Positions 22,079-30,945 are shown, counted from the stretch's first letter. The stretch is 35,930 nucleotides of DNA from Allobosea sp. (GCA_017307955.1 JAFKFV010000014.1:1-35930), one strand, 5' to 3'. Program-made: numbers and translations. The notes: generated by a model not told the origin, from the letters alone.

Positions 22079-22855
22079 CTATTCATGATAGAGCACTGAC
22101 CGGCCGCCATCGATGACGATGCAGGCGGCGTTGATGAAGGGTGCCTCGTCGGAGGCGAGGAAGAGCGCGGTCATCGCCACTTCCTCCGGCCGGCCGATGC
22201 GCTTCGGCGGGTGCATGTCGAAGACGCGCCGGCGCTCCGCCTCGGGGTCGGGGAAGGTGTTCCAGTAGTCGATGGCGAGATCGGTCTCGATATAGCCGGG
22301 CGCGATGGCGTTCACGCGGATGCCCTCGGCGGCATAGTCGATGCCGAGCGCGCGCGTCAGGCCCAAAAGGCCGTGCTTCGCCACCGGATAGGGGAAGCAG
22401 CCGGGGATGATGGTGAAGGAATGCGAGGAGGCGATGTTGACGATCGCCCCGGCCTTCGCCGCGCGCATCGCCGGCAGCACCGCCTTCGACATGCGCCAGA
22501 CGCCGTCGAGATCGACATCGAAGCAGCGCCGCCACTCGGCTTCCGTCGTCTCGTGCGGCTTGTGGAAGACATTGATGCCGGCATTGTTGACGAGGATGTC
22601 GATGCGGCCATGGCGGGCGGCGACCGCCTCGGCGGCGCTCTCGACGCTCTCGGCGCTGGTCACGTCGGTCGCGATGAATTCGGCCGCGCCGCCGGCGGCC
22701 GTGATGGCGGCGGCGGTGGCGGGGCCGGTGGCCGTGTCGCGCTCCGCGATCACGACCTTCGCGCCTTCGCTGGCGAAGGCATGGGCGATGGCGGCGCCGA
22801 TGCCGCGGCCGGCGCCGGTGACGATGGCGACCTTGTCCTGAAGCCGTCCGGTCAT
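22079..22855 (-). CDS. SDR oxidoreductase, sugar-acid cluster
   Basis: A 258-aa classical SDR with TGAGRGIG near residue 13, NNAGINVFHKP near 88, the Ser in VNIASSHSF, and Tyr/Lys in PYPVAKHGLLGL. The segment 'AIDYWNTFPDPEAERRRVFDMHP' before the C-terminal DGGRS is like that in SDRs of uronate, fuconate and galactonate pathways (for example L-fucose or L-rhamnose dehydrogenase types). ATG 22855 begins five bases after the stop of the enolase-superfamily gene, so both are one transcript. A sugar, aldonic acid or keto-acid substrate is likely. The frame open to 23041 is rejected as shadow. Confidence 0.84.
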   Translation of the reverse strand: MTGRLQDKVAIVTGAGRGIGAAIAHAFASEGAKVVIAERDTATGPATAAAITAAGGAAEFIATDVTSAESVESAAEAVAARHGRIDILVNNAGINVFHKPHETTEAEWRRCFDVDLDGVWRMSKAVLPAMRAAKAGAIVNIASSHSFTIIPGCFPYPVAKHGLLGLTRALGIDYAAEGIRVNAIAPGYIETDLAIDYWNTFPDPEAERRRVFDMHPPKRIGRPEEVAMTALFLASDEAPFINAACIVIDGGRSVLYHE

Positions 22856-22860
22856 CTGTC

Positions 22861-24036
22861 TCACCAGTCCACGATCGTGCCGTCGGGGAGGGCCGCCGCG
22901 CGGGTCGGGAACGGCTCCTGCCTGAAGGGATGGCGGGCGGCGACCGCGAGATCGACCTCGACGCCGAGGCCGGGCGCCTCGGGCAGCTGCCAATAGCCGT
23001 CGACGCGGCGGATCGGACCCTCGACGACCTCGAAATACCACGGCACCGCGCCGGTCATTTCTTCCTGGATGACGACATTGGGCGTCGCGATGTCGAAATG
23101 CAGCGCCGCGACGCCGGCGATCGGCCCGAGCGGATTATGCGGCGCGAGGCCGATGCCCGCGACCTCGGCGAGGGCCGCGATGCGCCGCGCCTCGCCGAAG
23201 CCGCCGCAATGGCAGAGATCGGGCTGCGCGACCGTCATGGTGCGCGCCTCGATATAGGGAGCGAAATCCTGCGCGCTGGTCAGCCGCTCGCCATGGGCGA
23301 TCGGCACGCGCGAGGCCATGGCGATCGCCTTCATCGAAGCGACGTCGCCGGGCGGGATCGGCTCCTCGGCGAACATGACGCCGAACGGCTCCAGCACCTT
23401 CAGGAAGGCGAGCGCGGCGCCGGCCGAGGCGCAGCGGCCGTGGAAATCGACCATCAGCTCGATCTCGGGGCCGACCGCCTCGCGCAGCGCGCCCATGCTG
23501 GCCTCGAAATCGGCAAGCGCACGCGGTGTCGCTGTGTAATGCGTATAGGGCACGTTGACGACCTTCATCGCCCGGTAGCCCTTTTCCTTGACCGCGAGGC
23601 CGCGCTCGACGAGCGAGGACGCGTCCATGGTGTTGTAGACGGCGTTCATCTCGCCGAGGCCGAGATGGGTATAGACCGGAACGCGGTCGCGCACCTTGCC
23701 GCCGAGCAGCCGCCAGACCGGCACGCCGAGCGACTTGCCGAGAATGTCCCAGAGCGCCATCTCGATGCCCGAGAGGGCCGTCATGCCGATGACGCCGAGC
23801 GGCTGCCAGAAGCCGTGCTTCCTGACCGCGCGGGCGGCGTTCTCGATGTCGCGCGGATCATGGCCGATCAGGATCGGCGCGAGGTCGGCGATGGCGCCCT
23901 CGACCGCGCGCGACTTCCATTCGAGCGTCGCCTCGCCCCAGCCATAGAGGCCGGCCTCGTCCGTCTCGACGCGCACGAACAGCCAGTTGCGCAGCTCGGC
24001 ATTGACGACATGCGTCGTGATCGCGGTGATCTTCAT
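22861..24036 (-). CDS. Mandelate racemase/enolase-superfamily dehydratase, galactonate dehydratase-like
   Basis: A 391-aa acid-sugar dehydratase. The N-terminal capping domain begins MKITAITTHVVNAELRNWLF. The barrel shows the metal ligands in LMVDFHGRCA, FAEEPIPP and AHGERL, then QPDLCHCGGFGEARRIA, the catalytic His in APHNPLGPIAG, and a late Glu in QEEM. These match the D-galactonate dehydratase (DgoD) group, which removes water from an aldonate to give a 2-keto-3-deoxy acid. A GGAG box precedes ATG 24036. With the SDR downstream and 6-phosphogluconate dehydrogenase upstream it forms a sugar-acid module. Exact sugar not fixed by sequence. Confidence 0.87.
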   Translation of the reverse strand: MKITAITTHVVNAELRNWLFVRVETDEAGLYGWGEATLEWKSRAVEGAIADLAPILIGHDPRDIENAARAVRKHGFWQPLGVIGMTALSGIEMALWDILGKSLGVPVWRLLGGKVRDRVPVYTHLGLGEMNAVYNTMDASSLVERGLAVKEKGYRAMKVVNVPYTHYTATPRALADFEASMGALREAVGPEIELMVDFHGRCASAGAALAFLKVLEPFGVMFAEEPIPPGDVASMKAIAMASRVPIAHGERLTSAQDFAPYIEARTMTVAQPDLCHCGGFGEARRIAALAEVAGIGLAPHNPLGPIAGVAALHFDIATPNVVIQEEMTGAVPWYFEVVEGPIRRVDGYWQLPEAPGLGVEVDLAVAARHPFRQEPFPTRAAALPDGTIVDW

Positions 24037-24145
24037 CGGCTCTCCACCCGGATGCCCCGGCGCTTCATGGGCCGGTTGCAAGAAGGATTAGCGCGGCAGG
24101 AGGAGGCGAGCCAGCGCAGGGTGGCGACACCCGCGCCGAAAATGA

Positions 24146-24169
24146 AACGGGCGCCAACCGGCGCCCGTT
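24146..24169 (-). terminator. Intrinsic terminator of gnd
   Basis: AACGGGCGCC and GGCGCCCGTT form a perfect 10-bp stem with a four-base loop, 24 bases after the gnd stop on the minus strand. In that direction the stem is followed by TTCATTTT, a T-rich tail. Confidence 0.75.
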
Positions 24170-24192
24170 CCGTTCAATCGCGGATCGCCGCC

Positions 24193-25170
24193 TTACTGCG
24201 GGATCTCGACATGACCGCCGAAGCCGAAGCGCATCGCGGACAGCATGCGGTCGGCATAGGTATGCTCCTCGCGCGAGCGGAAGCGGGCGAAGAGGGCGGT
24301 GGCGAGAACCGGGATCGGCACGGCCTCCTCGACGGCCGCCTCGACCGTCCAGCGACCCTCGCCGCTGTCGGCGACGGAGCCCGAATATTTCGAGAGCTCG
24401 GCGTCGTTGGCGAGCGCCAGCGCCGTCAGGTCGAGCAGCCAGGAGGAGATGACGCTGCCGCGGCGCCAGACCTCGGCGATGTCGGCCATGTCGAGCGTGT
24501 AGCGCTGCTCGACCGGCAGATGGTCCGAGCCCTTCATCTTCAGCACGTCGAAGCCTTCGGCATAGGCCTGCATGATGCCGTATTCGATGCCGTTATGGAC
24601 CATCTTGACGAAATGGCCGGCACCGGCCGGGCCGGCATGGATATAGCCATGCTCGGCGCGATCGTCCGGCTTGTTGCGGCCGGCGGTGCGGTCGATGCTG
24701 CCGAGGCCGGGGGCGAGCGTGCGGAAGATCGGATCGAGACGCGTCACCTCGGCCGCGTCGCCGCCGATCATCATGCAGTAGCCGCGCTCGAGGCCCCAGA
24801 CGCCGCCGGACGTGCCGACATCGATATAGTTGAGGCCCTGCGGCTCCAGCGCCTTCGCGCGGCGGATGTCGTCCTTGTAGAAGGTGTTGCCGCCGTCGAT
24901 GATCGTGTCGCCCGGCTTCAGCATGCCGGCGAGGGCGGTGATCGTGTCCTCGGTCGGCGCGCCCGCCGGCAGCATGACCCAGACGGCCGCCGGCTTCTCG
25001 AGCTTGGCCACGAGATCCTCGAGGCTGGAGGCGGCGGTCGAGCCATCGGCCGCGAGGGCCTTCACGGCATCGGCGCTGCGGTCATAGACGACGGTGGTGT
25101 GGCCGTCCTTCATGAGGCGCCGGGCGATGTTGCCGCCCATCCGGCCAAGTCCGATGATCCCAAGCTGCAT
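24193..25170 (-). CDS. gnd: 6-phosphogluconate dehydrogenase, decarboxylating, short form
   Basis: Oxidatively decarboxylates 6-phosphogluconate to ribulose 5-phosphate. The 325 residues are the short (YqeC/GndA-like) form, often NAD-preferring. The N-terminal [13 protein letters not shown] holds the dinucleotide; '[14 protein letters not shown]', [13 protein letters not shown] and '[22 protein letters not shown]' (catalytic Lys and the Asn of the active site) follow. The C-terminal '[21 protein letters not shown]' belongs to the helical domain. ATG 25170 gives a complete protein. It is divergent from the antiporter gene and ends at a clear terminator, so it is probably a separate transcription unit from the dehydratase. 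Confidence 0.93.
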   Translation of the reverse strand: MQLGIIGLGRMGGNIARRLMKDGHTTVVYDRSADAVKALAADGSTAASSLEDLVAKLEKPAAVWVMLPAGAPTEDTITALAGMLKPGDTIIDGGNTFYKDDIRRAKALEPQGLNYIDVGTSGGVWGLERGYCMMIGGDAAEVTRLDPIFRTLAPGLGSIDRTAGRNKPDDRAEHGYIHAGPAGAGHFVKMVHNGIEYGIMQAYAEGFDVLKMKGSDHLPVEQRYTLDMADIAEVWRRGSVISSWLLDLTALALANDAELSKYSGSVADSGEGRWTVEAAVEEAVPIPVLATALFARFRSREEHTYADRMLSAMRFGFGGHVEIPQ

Positions 25171-25353
25171 AGTCCGTTTCCTCGCATGGTGGCGCCGCCA
25201 GCGCGGCCCTGCCGTGATCGTACCAGCACTAAACTAGAATTCATTACCGGATGTGACGCATTTCGAACCGTCTGCCGGCCGCCGGAGCGCTTCCAGCCGG
25301 GCGGGAAAGGTTCTAGAGCCTGACAAACGCGGGTGTTGGCAGGGGGATTCGGA

Positions 25354-26607
25354 ATGCTGTCGAGCTTCGACTATGGATCGATGCTCTTCGTCCTCGCGAC
25401 GGTGATCGGCCTCCTCAACGAACGCTTCATCCGCATCCCGCGGCCGATCGCGCTGCTCCTCGGCGCGCTCGCCGTCTCGTTCGCGATGATCCTGCTCTCG
25501 GCGCTGGTTCCGGGCGTGCATCTCGCGGCGCGCACCGAGGCGCGGCTCGCCGATTCCGATCTTTCCGCCGTGCTCCTCGACGGCGTGCTGGCGCTGCTCC
25601 TCTTCGCCACCAGCCTCGGCACCGATGTCAGCGGCCTTCGCCGCCGTGCGCGGCCGATCTTCCTGCTGGCGACGGTCGGCGTCATCCTGGCGATGGTGAT
25701 CTTCGCCTTCGGCATCCATGCCGCGCTCGCCTTCGCGGGCGTCGACGTGCCGCTCGGCTGGTGCCTCGTCCTCGGCGCGATCCTGGCTCCGACCGACGCC
25801 GTCGTGGTCGAGCAACTGCTGGCGCGGGTGAACCTGCCGCAGGAGATCCGCAACATCATCACCGGCGAGAGCCTCTTCAACGACGGCGCCGCCGTCGTGC
25901 TCTATTTCGCGGCGCTGGCGACGGCGACGGGCGCCGATTCCGTGGTCGGCCACGGCAAGCTCGTCGGCACCATGGCCTATGCCGGCGGCGGCGGCGCGCT
26001 GCTCGGCCTCGCCACCGGCTGGCTGGCGCTGAAGGCCATGCAGCGCGTGCGCGCCGAGCATCTCGTCGTCACGCTGTCGCTGGCGCTCGTCCTCGCCACC
26101 TATCGCATCGCTGTCTGGATGGAGCTGTCCGGCCCGATCGCGGTCGTCGTCTCAGGCCTCATGCTGACGCAGTTCCGCGCCGCGGGCGACGAGGCGGCGC
26201 CCTGGCGGCGGCGGATCAAGGAGTTCTGGTCGATGATCGACGAGATCATCAACACGCTCCTTTTCATGCTGATGGGCTTCGAGGTGCTGCAGATCCCGCT
26301 CGGTGCCGCCGGGCTCTGGCCGGTGCTGGCGGCGATCCCGCTGGCGCTCGCCGCCCGCTTCGTCAGCGTCGCGGTGCCGCTCGCCTTCGGCCGGCGCCAC
26401 CCGCGCGACGCGGCCGCCGCCGTCTCGATCATGACATGGACCGGCCTTCGCGGCGGCATCTCGATCGCGCTGGCGCTCGCCCTGCCGCAAAGCGACTATC
26501 ACGAGATCCTGACCGCCATCTGCTACGCGGTGGTGATCTTCAGCGTGATCGTGCAGGGCCTCTCGACAGGCCGGGTCGCGAGGCTGCTTTATGGCGGCAA
26601 ACACTAA
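25354..26607 (+). CDS. CPA1-type Na+/H+ antiporter
   Basis: A 417-aa inner-membrane antiporter with about 11-12 hydrophobic helices. Family motifs are 'LGAILAPTDAVVVEQLL' (ion-binding Asp in the broken-helix region), NIITGESLFNDGAAVVLY (GESLFND, strongly conserved in NhaP/NHE proteins) and 'SIMTWTGLRGGISIALAL' near the C-terminus. I chose ATG 25354 because AGGGGG lies seven bases upstream; a GTG at 25333 is the alternative. No C-terminal regulatory domain is present. It exchanges sodium or potassium for protons; cation preference is not readable. Confidence 0.9.
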   Translation: MLSSFDYGSMLFVLATVIGLLNERFIRIPRPIALLLGALAVSFAMILLSALVPGVHLAARTEARLADSDLSAVLLDGVLALLLFATSLGTDVSGLRRRARPIFLLATVGVILAMVIFAFGIHAALAFAGVDVPLGWCLVLGAILAPTDAVVVEQLLARVNLPQEIRNIITGESLFNDGAAVVLYFAALATATGADSVVGHGKLVGTMAYAGGGGALLGLATGWLALKAMQRVRAEHLVVTLSLALVLATYRIAVWMELSGPIAVVVSGLMLTQFRAAGDEAAPWRRRIKEFWSMIDEIINTLLFMLMGFEVLQIPLGAAGLWPVLAAIPLALAARFVSVAVPLAFGRRHPRDAAAAVSIMTWTGLRGGISIALALALPQSDYHEILTAICYAVVIFSVIVQGLSTGRVARLLYGGKH

Positions 26608-26626
26608 CGGCGCCAAACACTAACGG
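26596..26626 (+). repeat. 16-bp tandem duplication across the antiporter stop codon
   Basis: CAAACACTAACGG occurs at 26598-26610 and 26614-26626, a 16-base period with one substitution. The TAA stop of the antiporter lies in the first copy. Confidence 0.65.
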
Positions 26627-26644
26627 GACCGGGAGGGGACCCTG

Positions 26645-27475
26645 ATGCAGAAGCTGATCGTCATGCAGTCGCTCTGGGCGATGGAGCGCCGGCAGCCGGA
26701 CGGGATGGAGCGTCCGCTCGAGAAGAATGTCGAGATGATCATCGAGGCCGGCTATGGCGGCGTCTCGACCGACTGGCGCGACCGCGAGCGCTCGAAGCGG
26801 ATCGCCGCCATGCTGAAGCCGCATGGCATGGTCGCCGAGGGGCAGTGCTTCCCGAAGACGGTCGATGAGCTGAAACCGGTGCTCGAGATCGCCACCGAGA
26901 CGGGGCTGCACCATCTCGACATCCAGCCCGATGTCCGGCCGCGCTCCATCGCCGAATGCGTGCCGCTGATCGAGGGCTGGCTGCGCCTCGCCGAGCAGGT
27001 CGACTTCCCGGTCTATATCGAGACGCATCGCGACCGGATGACGACCGATCTCTTCTTCGTGCTCGATCTCCTCGACCGCTTCCCGGACCTGCCGCTCCTC
27101 GCCGATCTCTCGCATTTCCTCGTCGGGCGCGAGTTCGCCGATCCGGTCGACGAGGTGAACCACGGCTATATCCACCGCGTGCTCGACAATTCCTGGGCGC
27201 TGCATGGCCGCGTCGCGAGCCGCGAGCAGGTGCAGGTCGAGGTGTCGTTCCCGCATCACCGGAAATGGCTCGACCTCTTCCTCTCCTGGTGGGACTACGG
27301 CATCCGCTCGTGGCGCCGCCGCTCGGGTCCTGACGCCGAACTCTCCTTCGTCTGCGAACTCGGCCCGCAGCCTTATGCGATCGCCGGGCCGGACGGCCGC
27401 GACCTCTCCGACCGCTGGGGCGACGCGCTGATCCTGCGCGACGAGATCACGGCGCTGTTCGCGAAGAGCGGCTGA
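26645..27475 (+). CDS. TIM-barrel sugar isomerase/epimerase-like protein
   Basis: A 276-aa protein of the xylose-isomerase-like TIM-barrel type. Charged residues fall at the ends of predicted strands: 'AGYGGVSTDWRDRER', MVAEGQCFP, HHLDIQPD, VYIETHRDRMTTD (the Glu typical of the metal site), LLADLSHFLVG (Asp and His), and FVCELGPQPYAI (a late Glu). That Glu/Asp/His/Glu set fits a divalent-metal isomerase. The ribosome site GGGAGGGGA precedes ATG 26645. It lies 37 bases after the antiporter gene and may share its transcript. The nearest function would be a sugar or hydroxy-acid isomerase; the substrate is unknown. Confidence 0.75.
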   Translation: MQKLIVMQSLWAMERRQPDGMERPLEKNVEMIIEAGYGGVSTDWRDRERSKRIAAMLKPHGMVAEGQCFPKTVDELKPVLEIATETGLHHLDIQPDVRPRSIAECVPLIEGWLRLAEQVDFPVYIETHRDRMTTDLFFVLDLLDRFPDLPLLADLSHFLVGREFADPVDEVNHGYIHRVLDNSWALHGRVASREQVQVEVSFPHHRKWLDLFLSWWDYGIRSWRRRSGPDAELSFVCELGPQPYAIAGPDGRDLSDRWGDALILRDEITALFAKSG

Positions 27476-27487
27476 AGCGGGGCGGGG

Positions 27488-27519
27488 GAAGGCCGCGCTT
27501 GGCCGTTGCGGCGGCCTTC
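27488..27519 (+). terminator. Hairpin after TIM-barrel gene
   Basis: GAAGGCCGC and GCGGCCTTC make a perfect 9-bp stem around 14 bases, 12 bases after the stop. The tail (GCTATCGTG) is not T-rich, so it would be a weak terminator. Confidence 0.4.
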
Positions 27520-27563
27520 GCTATCGTGAACCGAATCACGGTTGCGGAGGAGGGAACGCTGCA

Positions 27564-28346
27564 GTGGTGAACTTCGCGCGGCTTGCCGCCCTTCTGCTCG
27601 TCGGCGCCTCGCTGGTGCTTCTCCCCATTGCGACCGTGCAGGCTTCGGAGACGCAGACCGCGTCGGCCGCGGCGTCGTCCACGGCCAAATCCGCGCCAGC
27701 GATCACGGCTGCCGCCGCCGATCCGGCCAAATCCAAGACGAAGGCGAAGTCGAAGAAGGCGGCCGCCAGGAAGCCGCCCGTCGTGCAGCCGACCAAGGCG
27801 GCGAGCGTCTATCTGATGCGCGGCTTTCTCGGCATCTTCTCGCTCGGCATGGACCGGTTGAACGGGCAGCTGAAGGCCGCCGGCGTCAAGACGAAGATCG
27901 TCGGCCACACCGCCTGGCCGGGCGTCGTCGCGGAGATCGCGGCGGAGCAGGCGCGGCATCCCGGCCAGCATGCGCCGGTCGTCATCGTCGGCCATTCGCT
28001 CGGCGCCAATGCGGCGCTGCTCGTCGGCTACGAGCTCGGCAAGCAGGGCATTCCGGTCGACCTCGTCGTCACGGTGGACCCGACCTCGTCGCGGCCGATC
28101 AGCCCGGTGGTGAAGCGCTATCTCAACATCTACCTGCCCGGCGATGGCTTCGGCGCCAAGCTCGCGGCGACCGGCTCGGGCGTCGACAATGACGACATCC
28201 GCAACAATCCGGAATTGAACCGGCCCGGCGTCAACCATTTCACCATGGACGAGAACCCCGTCGTCCTGAAGCAGATCTTCGACGCGATCATGCCGATCGT
28301 GAAGGCGCCCGGCCAGAAGGGCGCCGCCAAGGGGCGCAAGGGATGA
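27564..28346 (+). CDS. Secreted lipase-like alpha/beta hydrolase
   Basis: A 260-aa protein with an N-terminal signal peptide ('LAALLLVGASLVLLPIATVQA'), then an Ala/Ser/Lys-rich linker (about residues 30-75) ending in KSKKAAARKPP, then a compact alpha/beta domain. Its nucleophile elbow is VIVGHSLGANAALLVGYE, followed by VVTVDPTS with a possible acid and GVNHFTMDEN with a possible catalytic His. It is probably periplasmic and may be held at the envelope by the basic linker. The start is GTG 27564 (a second GTG follows at once), after GGAGGAGGGA. It overlaps the next gene by 4 bases. Substrate unknown. Confidence 0.72.
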   Translation: MVNFARLAALLLVGASLVLLPIATVQASETQTASAAASSTAKSAPAITAAAADPAKSKTKAKSKKAAARKPPVVQPTKAASVYLMRGFLGIFSLGMDRLNGQLKAAGVKTKIVGHTAWPGVVAEIAAEQARHPGQHAPVVIVGHSLGANAALLVGYELGKQGIPVDLVVTVDPTSSRPISPVVKRYLNIYLPGDGFGAKLAATGSGVDNDDIRNNPELNRPGVNHFTMDENPVVLKQIFDAIMPIVKAPGQKGAAKGRKG

Positions 28347-29425
28347 GGGCTGCGCGGGGGAAGAGGCCGGCCAAGCTGCCGGTGCCCGTTGGGCGCGAGG
28401 ACTGGCCGCGCCGCGTGGTGGTGACGGGGGCCGGCGGGCATCTTGGCGGCTGGATCGTCTCGATCCTCGCCTCTGGCGGCGTCGGCGTCACGGCGACGGC
28501 CGGGCCGGGCGAGGACCCGATGCGCCTCTCCGCGGAGCTCGTCGCCGCGGGCGTCGATCCGTCCCGCTTGTCTGTCGCCGCCTGCGATCTCCTCGACCAT
28601 CCCTGCTGGCCGGCGATCCTCGAGGGGCATGACGCGCTGATCCATGCCGCGGCGCCGATGCCGCATGTCCTGCCCGAGCGGGCGGATACGCTGATGGCCT
28701 GCGCCCGGCTCGGCACGCTGAAGGTGATGGAAGCCGCGGCCGCCGCCGGCATCCGCCGCGTCGTCGCGACCTCGTCGATCATGGCGGCGCTTTATGACAT
28801 CGAGCGGCCGACGGGCGAGGTCGTGACCGAGGCGCACTGGTCGGCAGCCGGGCGCGATCCGATGACCACCTATGCCGAGGCGAAGACGGTCGCCGAGCGG
28901 GAACTGTGGTCGGCCTCGGAGCGGCTCGGCATCGCGGCGACGGCGATCAATCCGGGCGTCATCCTCGGGCCGGGGCTCACCTCGTCGATCTCGCCCTCGC
29001 TCGGTCTCTTCCGGGAGATCCTTTCCGGCCGGGCGCTGTTCGCGCCGCGCATCCTGCTGCCGCTCGTCGATGTGCGCGACGTCGCCTGGCTGCATGTGGC
29101 GGCGCTGGCCTCCGACGCGGCGATCGGCGAGCGCATCTTCGCCGTCGCCGACCAGATCTGGCTCGCCGATCTCATCGCCCGCATCCGCGCGCGCGATCAC
29201 GAGCACCTGCCGCAGCCGCGGCCGCTCGACGACGAGCGGGCACTGAAGCTCGCCGACAGCTTCTCGATCCTCGGCTATCTGCGCTACGACATCGGCGCCG
29301 AGCGCTGGATCGCCCGCGACAAGGCGGAGCGGCTCCTGAAGCTCAACTGGCGCAGCAGCGACGAGACCATCGCCGAGACCATCCGCTTCCTCGAAGGACA
29401 GCCGGCGACTCGTCACGCAGCCTGA
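28343..29425 (+). CDS. NAD(P)-dependent epimerase/reductase (DFR/CCR-like)
   Basis: A 360-aa extended SDR. After about 20 basic residues come VVVTGAGGHLGGWIV (TGxxGxxG), a HAAAPMP segment, VVATSSIMAAL with the catalytic Ser, and TTYAEAKTVAERELW with Tyr/Lys. 'INPGVILGPGLTSSISPS' is typical of the dihydroflavonol/cinnamoyl-CoA reductase-like group. The ATG overlaps the secreted hydrolase stop (ATGA), so both are co-translated. Its 3' end overlaps the convergent monooxygenase gene by 13 bases. Substrate unknown. Confidence 0.8.
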   Translation: MRAARGKRPAKLPVPVGREDWPRRVVVTGAGGHLGGWIVSILASGGVGVTATAGPGEDPMRLSAELVAAGVDPSRLSVAACDLLDHPCWPAILEGHDALIHAAAPMPHVLPERADTLMACARLGTLKVMEAAAAAGIRRVVATSSIMAALYDIERPTGEVVTEAHWSAAGRDPMTTYAEAKTVAERELWSASERLGIAATAINPGVILGPGLTSSISPSLGLFREILSGRALFAPRILLPLVDVRDVAWLHVAALASDAAIGERIFAVADQIWLADLIARIRARDHEHLPQPRPLDDERALKLADSFSILGYLRYDIGAERWIARDKAERLLKLNWRSSDETIAETIRFLEGQPATRHAA

Positions 29426-30750
29426 TCGTCCGGACGGCTCACATCGGCGGGTAGGGCCTGCCTTTGCCACGCATCGCCGATCTCGCGGCGCAGCTCTCGC
29501 TCGAAATCATAGATGTCGATCTCGATGGCATGGCGCGGCGAGCGCTCGAAATTCCAGTGCGGATGCGCGACTTCGCGGGCGATGCGGGCTTCGAGATCGG
29601 CCGGGCGGGCGAGGATGCCCTTCGCCTGCAGCGCCACGATGCGGGCCTGGAGTTCGGCGAGCGGCCAGATGCAGCCGATCGGCTGGAACAGGCCAACGAA
29701 ATCGAGCGTCGGAAAGCCGGCCGGCATCATCTTCAGATAGAGCGGCACCGAGACGGCGTCCGACCAGTCGAAGCCTTCGCCGGCGAGGAAGGGGAAGCGG
29801 GTGCGGTAGCCGGTGGCGAAGATCACGTCGTCGAAGGCCTCGAGCCGGCCATCGGCATAGCGCACGTTCGCACCGTCGAAGCCGGCGAGGCCCGGTCGCG
29901 TCTCCACCGCGCCATGGCGGAGGCGGTCGAGCAGCTCCGAATTCAGCGTCGGATGCATTTCCAGCACCGGCCGCGCCGGCTCGGGCAGGCCGTAGCGCTT
30001 GTAGGGGCCGACGAGGAGCTTCAGCATCAGCGCGAGCAGGCGCTGGCGGATCGGCTTCGGCACGCGCCGCAGCCGCCGATAGGCGATATCGACCGGCATG
30101 CCGAACACGATCTTCGGCACGATGTGATAGCCGCGACGCATGCTGATCGCCGTCTGGCGGGCGACGCGCGAGATGGCGACGGCGATGTCGCAGGCGGAGT
30201 TGCCGCCGCCGACGACGAGCACGCGGCGGTCGCGGAAGGGCTCGGCGCGGCGATAGTCATGCGCATGCATGATCTGGCCGTCGAAGGCGCCGGGAAGCTC
30301 GGGCAGCGCCGGGTCCCAGTGATGGCCGGAGCAGACGACGAGGCGGTCGAACAGCTCCTCGCCGGTGCCGTCGGGGCCCTCCAGCGACAGGCGCCAGCGA
30401 TCGCCGTCTACCGGCGTCGCGGCGATGACCCGCGTCCGGAAGCGGATCTGCGGCGCCAGATCGAAATGCGCCGCATAGGCCTGGAAATAGGCCAGCATCT
30501 GGCTGTGCGAGGGAAAATCCGGATAGGCGGCCGGCATCGGGAAGTCGGAATATTGCGACAGCCGCTTCGAGGAGATGATGTGCGTCGTCTCATAGACGCT
30601 GGCATGGCCGGTCGTATCGCGGAACACCCAGTTGCCGCCGAGCTCGGCCTGCGCCTCGAAGCAGGCGACATCGGTGAGCCCCGCCTCGCGCAGCGTCTTC
30701 AGCACCGCAAGCCCGGACGGACCGGCGCCGATGACGGCGATCCTGGTCAT
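29413..30750 (-). CDS. Flavin-containing monooxygenase
   Basis: A 445-aa FAD/NADPH enzyme that would oxygenate soft nucleophiles (N or S) or perform Baeyer-Villiger oxidation. It shows 'VIGAGPSGLAVLKTLREAG' (FAD, residues 5-23), an ELGGNWVF segment, FDGQIMHAHDYR, which is the FMO fingerprint FxGxxxHxxxY, VLVVGGGNSACDIAVAI (NADPH), and DVIFATGYRTRFPFL (the ATG motif). This fits group B monooxygenases of the FMO branch rather than classic BVMOs, which have a Trp or Phe at the end of the fingerprint. ATG 30750 opens the gene. It is not close enough to the ABC genes to share a transcript with them. Confidence 0.9.
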   Translation of the reverse strand: MTRIAVIGAGPSGLAVLKTLREAGLTDVACFEAQAELGGNWVFRDTTGHASVYETTHIISSKRLSQYSDFPMPAAYPDFPSHSQMLAYFQAYAAHFDLAPQIRFRTRVIAATPVDGDRWRLSLEGPDGTGEELFDRLVVCSGHHWDPALPELPGAFDGQIMHAHDYRRAEPFRDRRVLVVGGGNSACDIAVAISRVARQTAISMRRGYHIVPKIVFGMPVDIAYRRLRRVPKPIRQRLLALMLKLLVGPYKRYGLPEPARPVLEMHPTLNSELLDRLRHGAVETRPGLAGFDGANVRYADGRLEAFDDVIFATGYRTRFPFLAGEGFDWSDAVSVPLYLKMMPAGFPTLDFVGLFQPIGCIWPLAELQARIVALQAKGILARPADLEARIAREVAHPHWNFERSPRHAIEIDIYDFERELRREIGDAWQRQALPADVSRPDDQAA

Positions 30751-30784
30751 GAGGCGTGCATCTCCATGGCAGAACGGCTCCCCC

Positions 30785-30890
30785 CGTCATGCCCGGGCTT
30801 GTCCCGGGCATCCACGACTCCGACCGTGGACCGATTCCACCCGCCAATCAAAACAAGACGTGGATGGCCGCAACGAGTGCGGCTATGACG
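30785..30890. repeat. REP-like palindrome, copy A3
   Basis: CGTCATGCCCGGGCTTGTCCCGGGCATCCACG opens it, with a long variable loop and then AAGACGTGGATGGCC and GCAACGAGTGC ending GGCTATGACG. Same architecture as 9126-9219, about 21.6 kb away. It fills the 195-base gap between the monooxygenase gene and the end of the ABC operon. Confidence 0.8.
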
Positions 30891-30945
30891 CCGCAGGTGT
30901 TTCCATTCTTGAACCGTGAATTCGCGCTGCCGGAGTTGCGCGATG

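Noticed and set aside
22930..25323. 797-aa plus-strand frame across the dehydratase and gnd genes
   Set aside because: Composition is that of antisense translation, with no recognisable motif. It crosses two well-supported minus-strand genes and a terminator.
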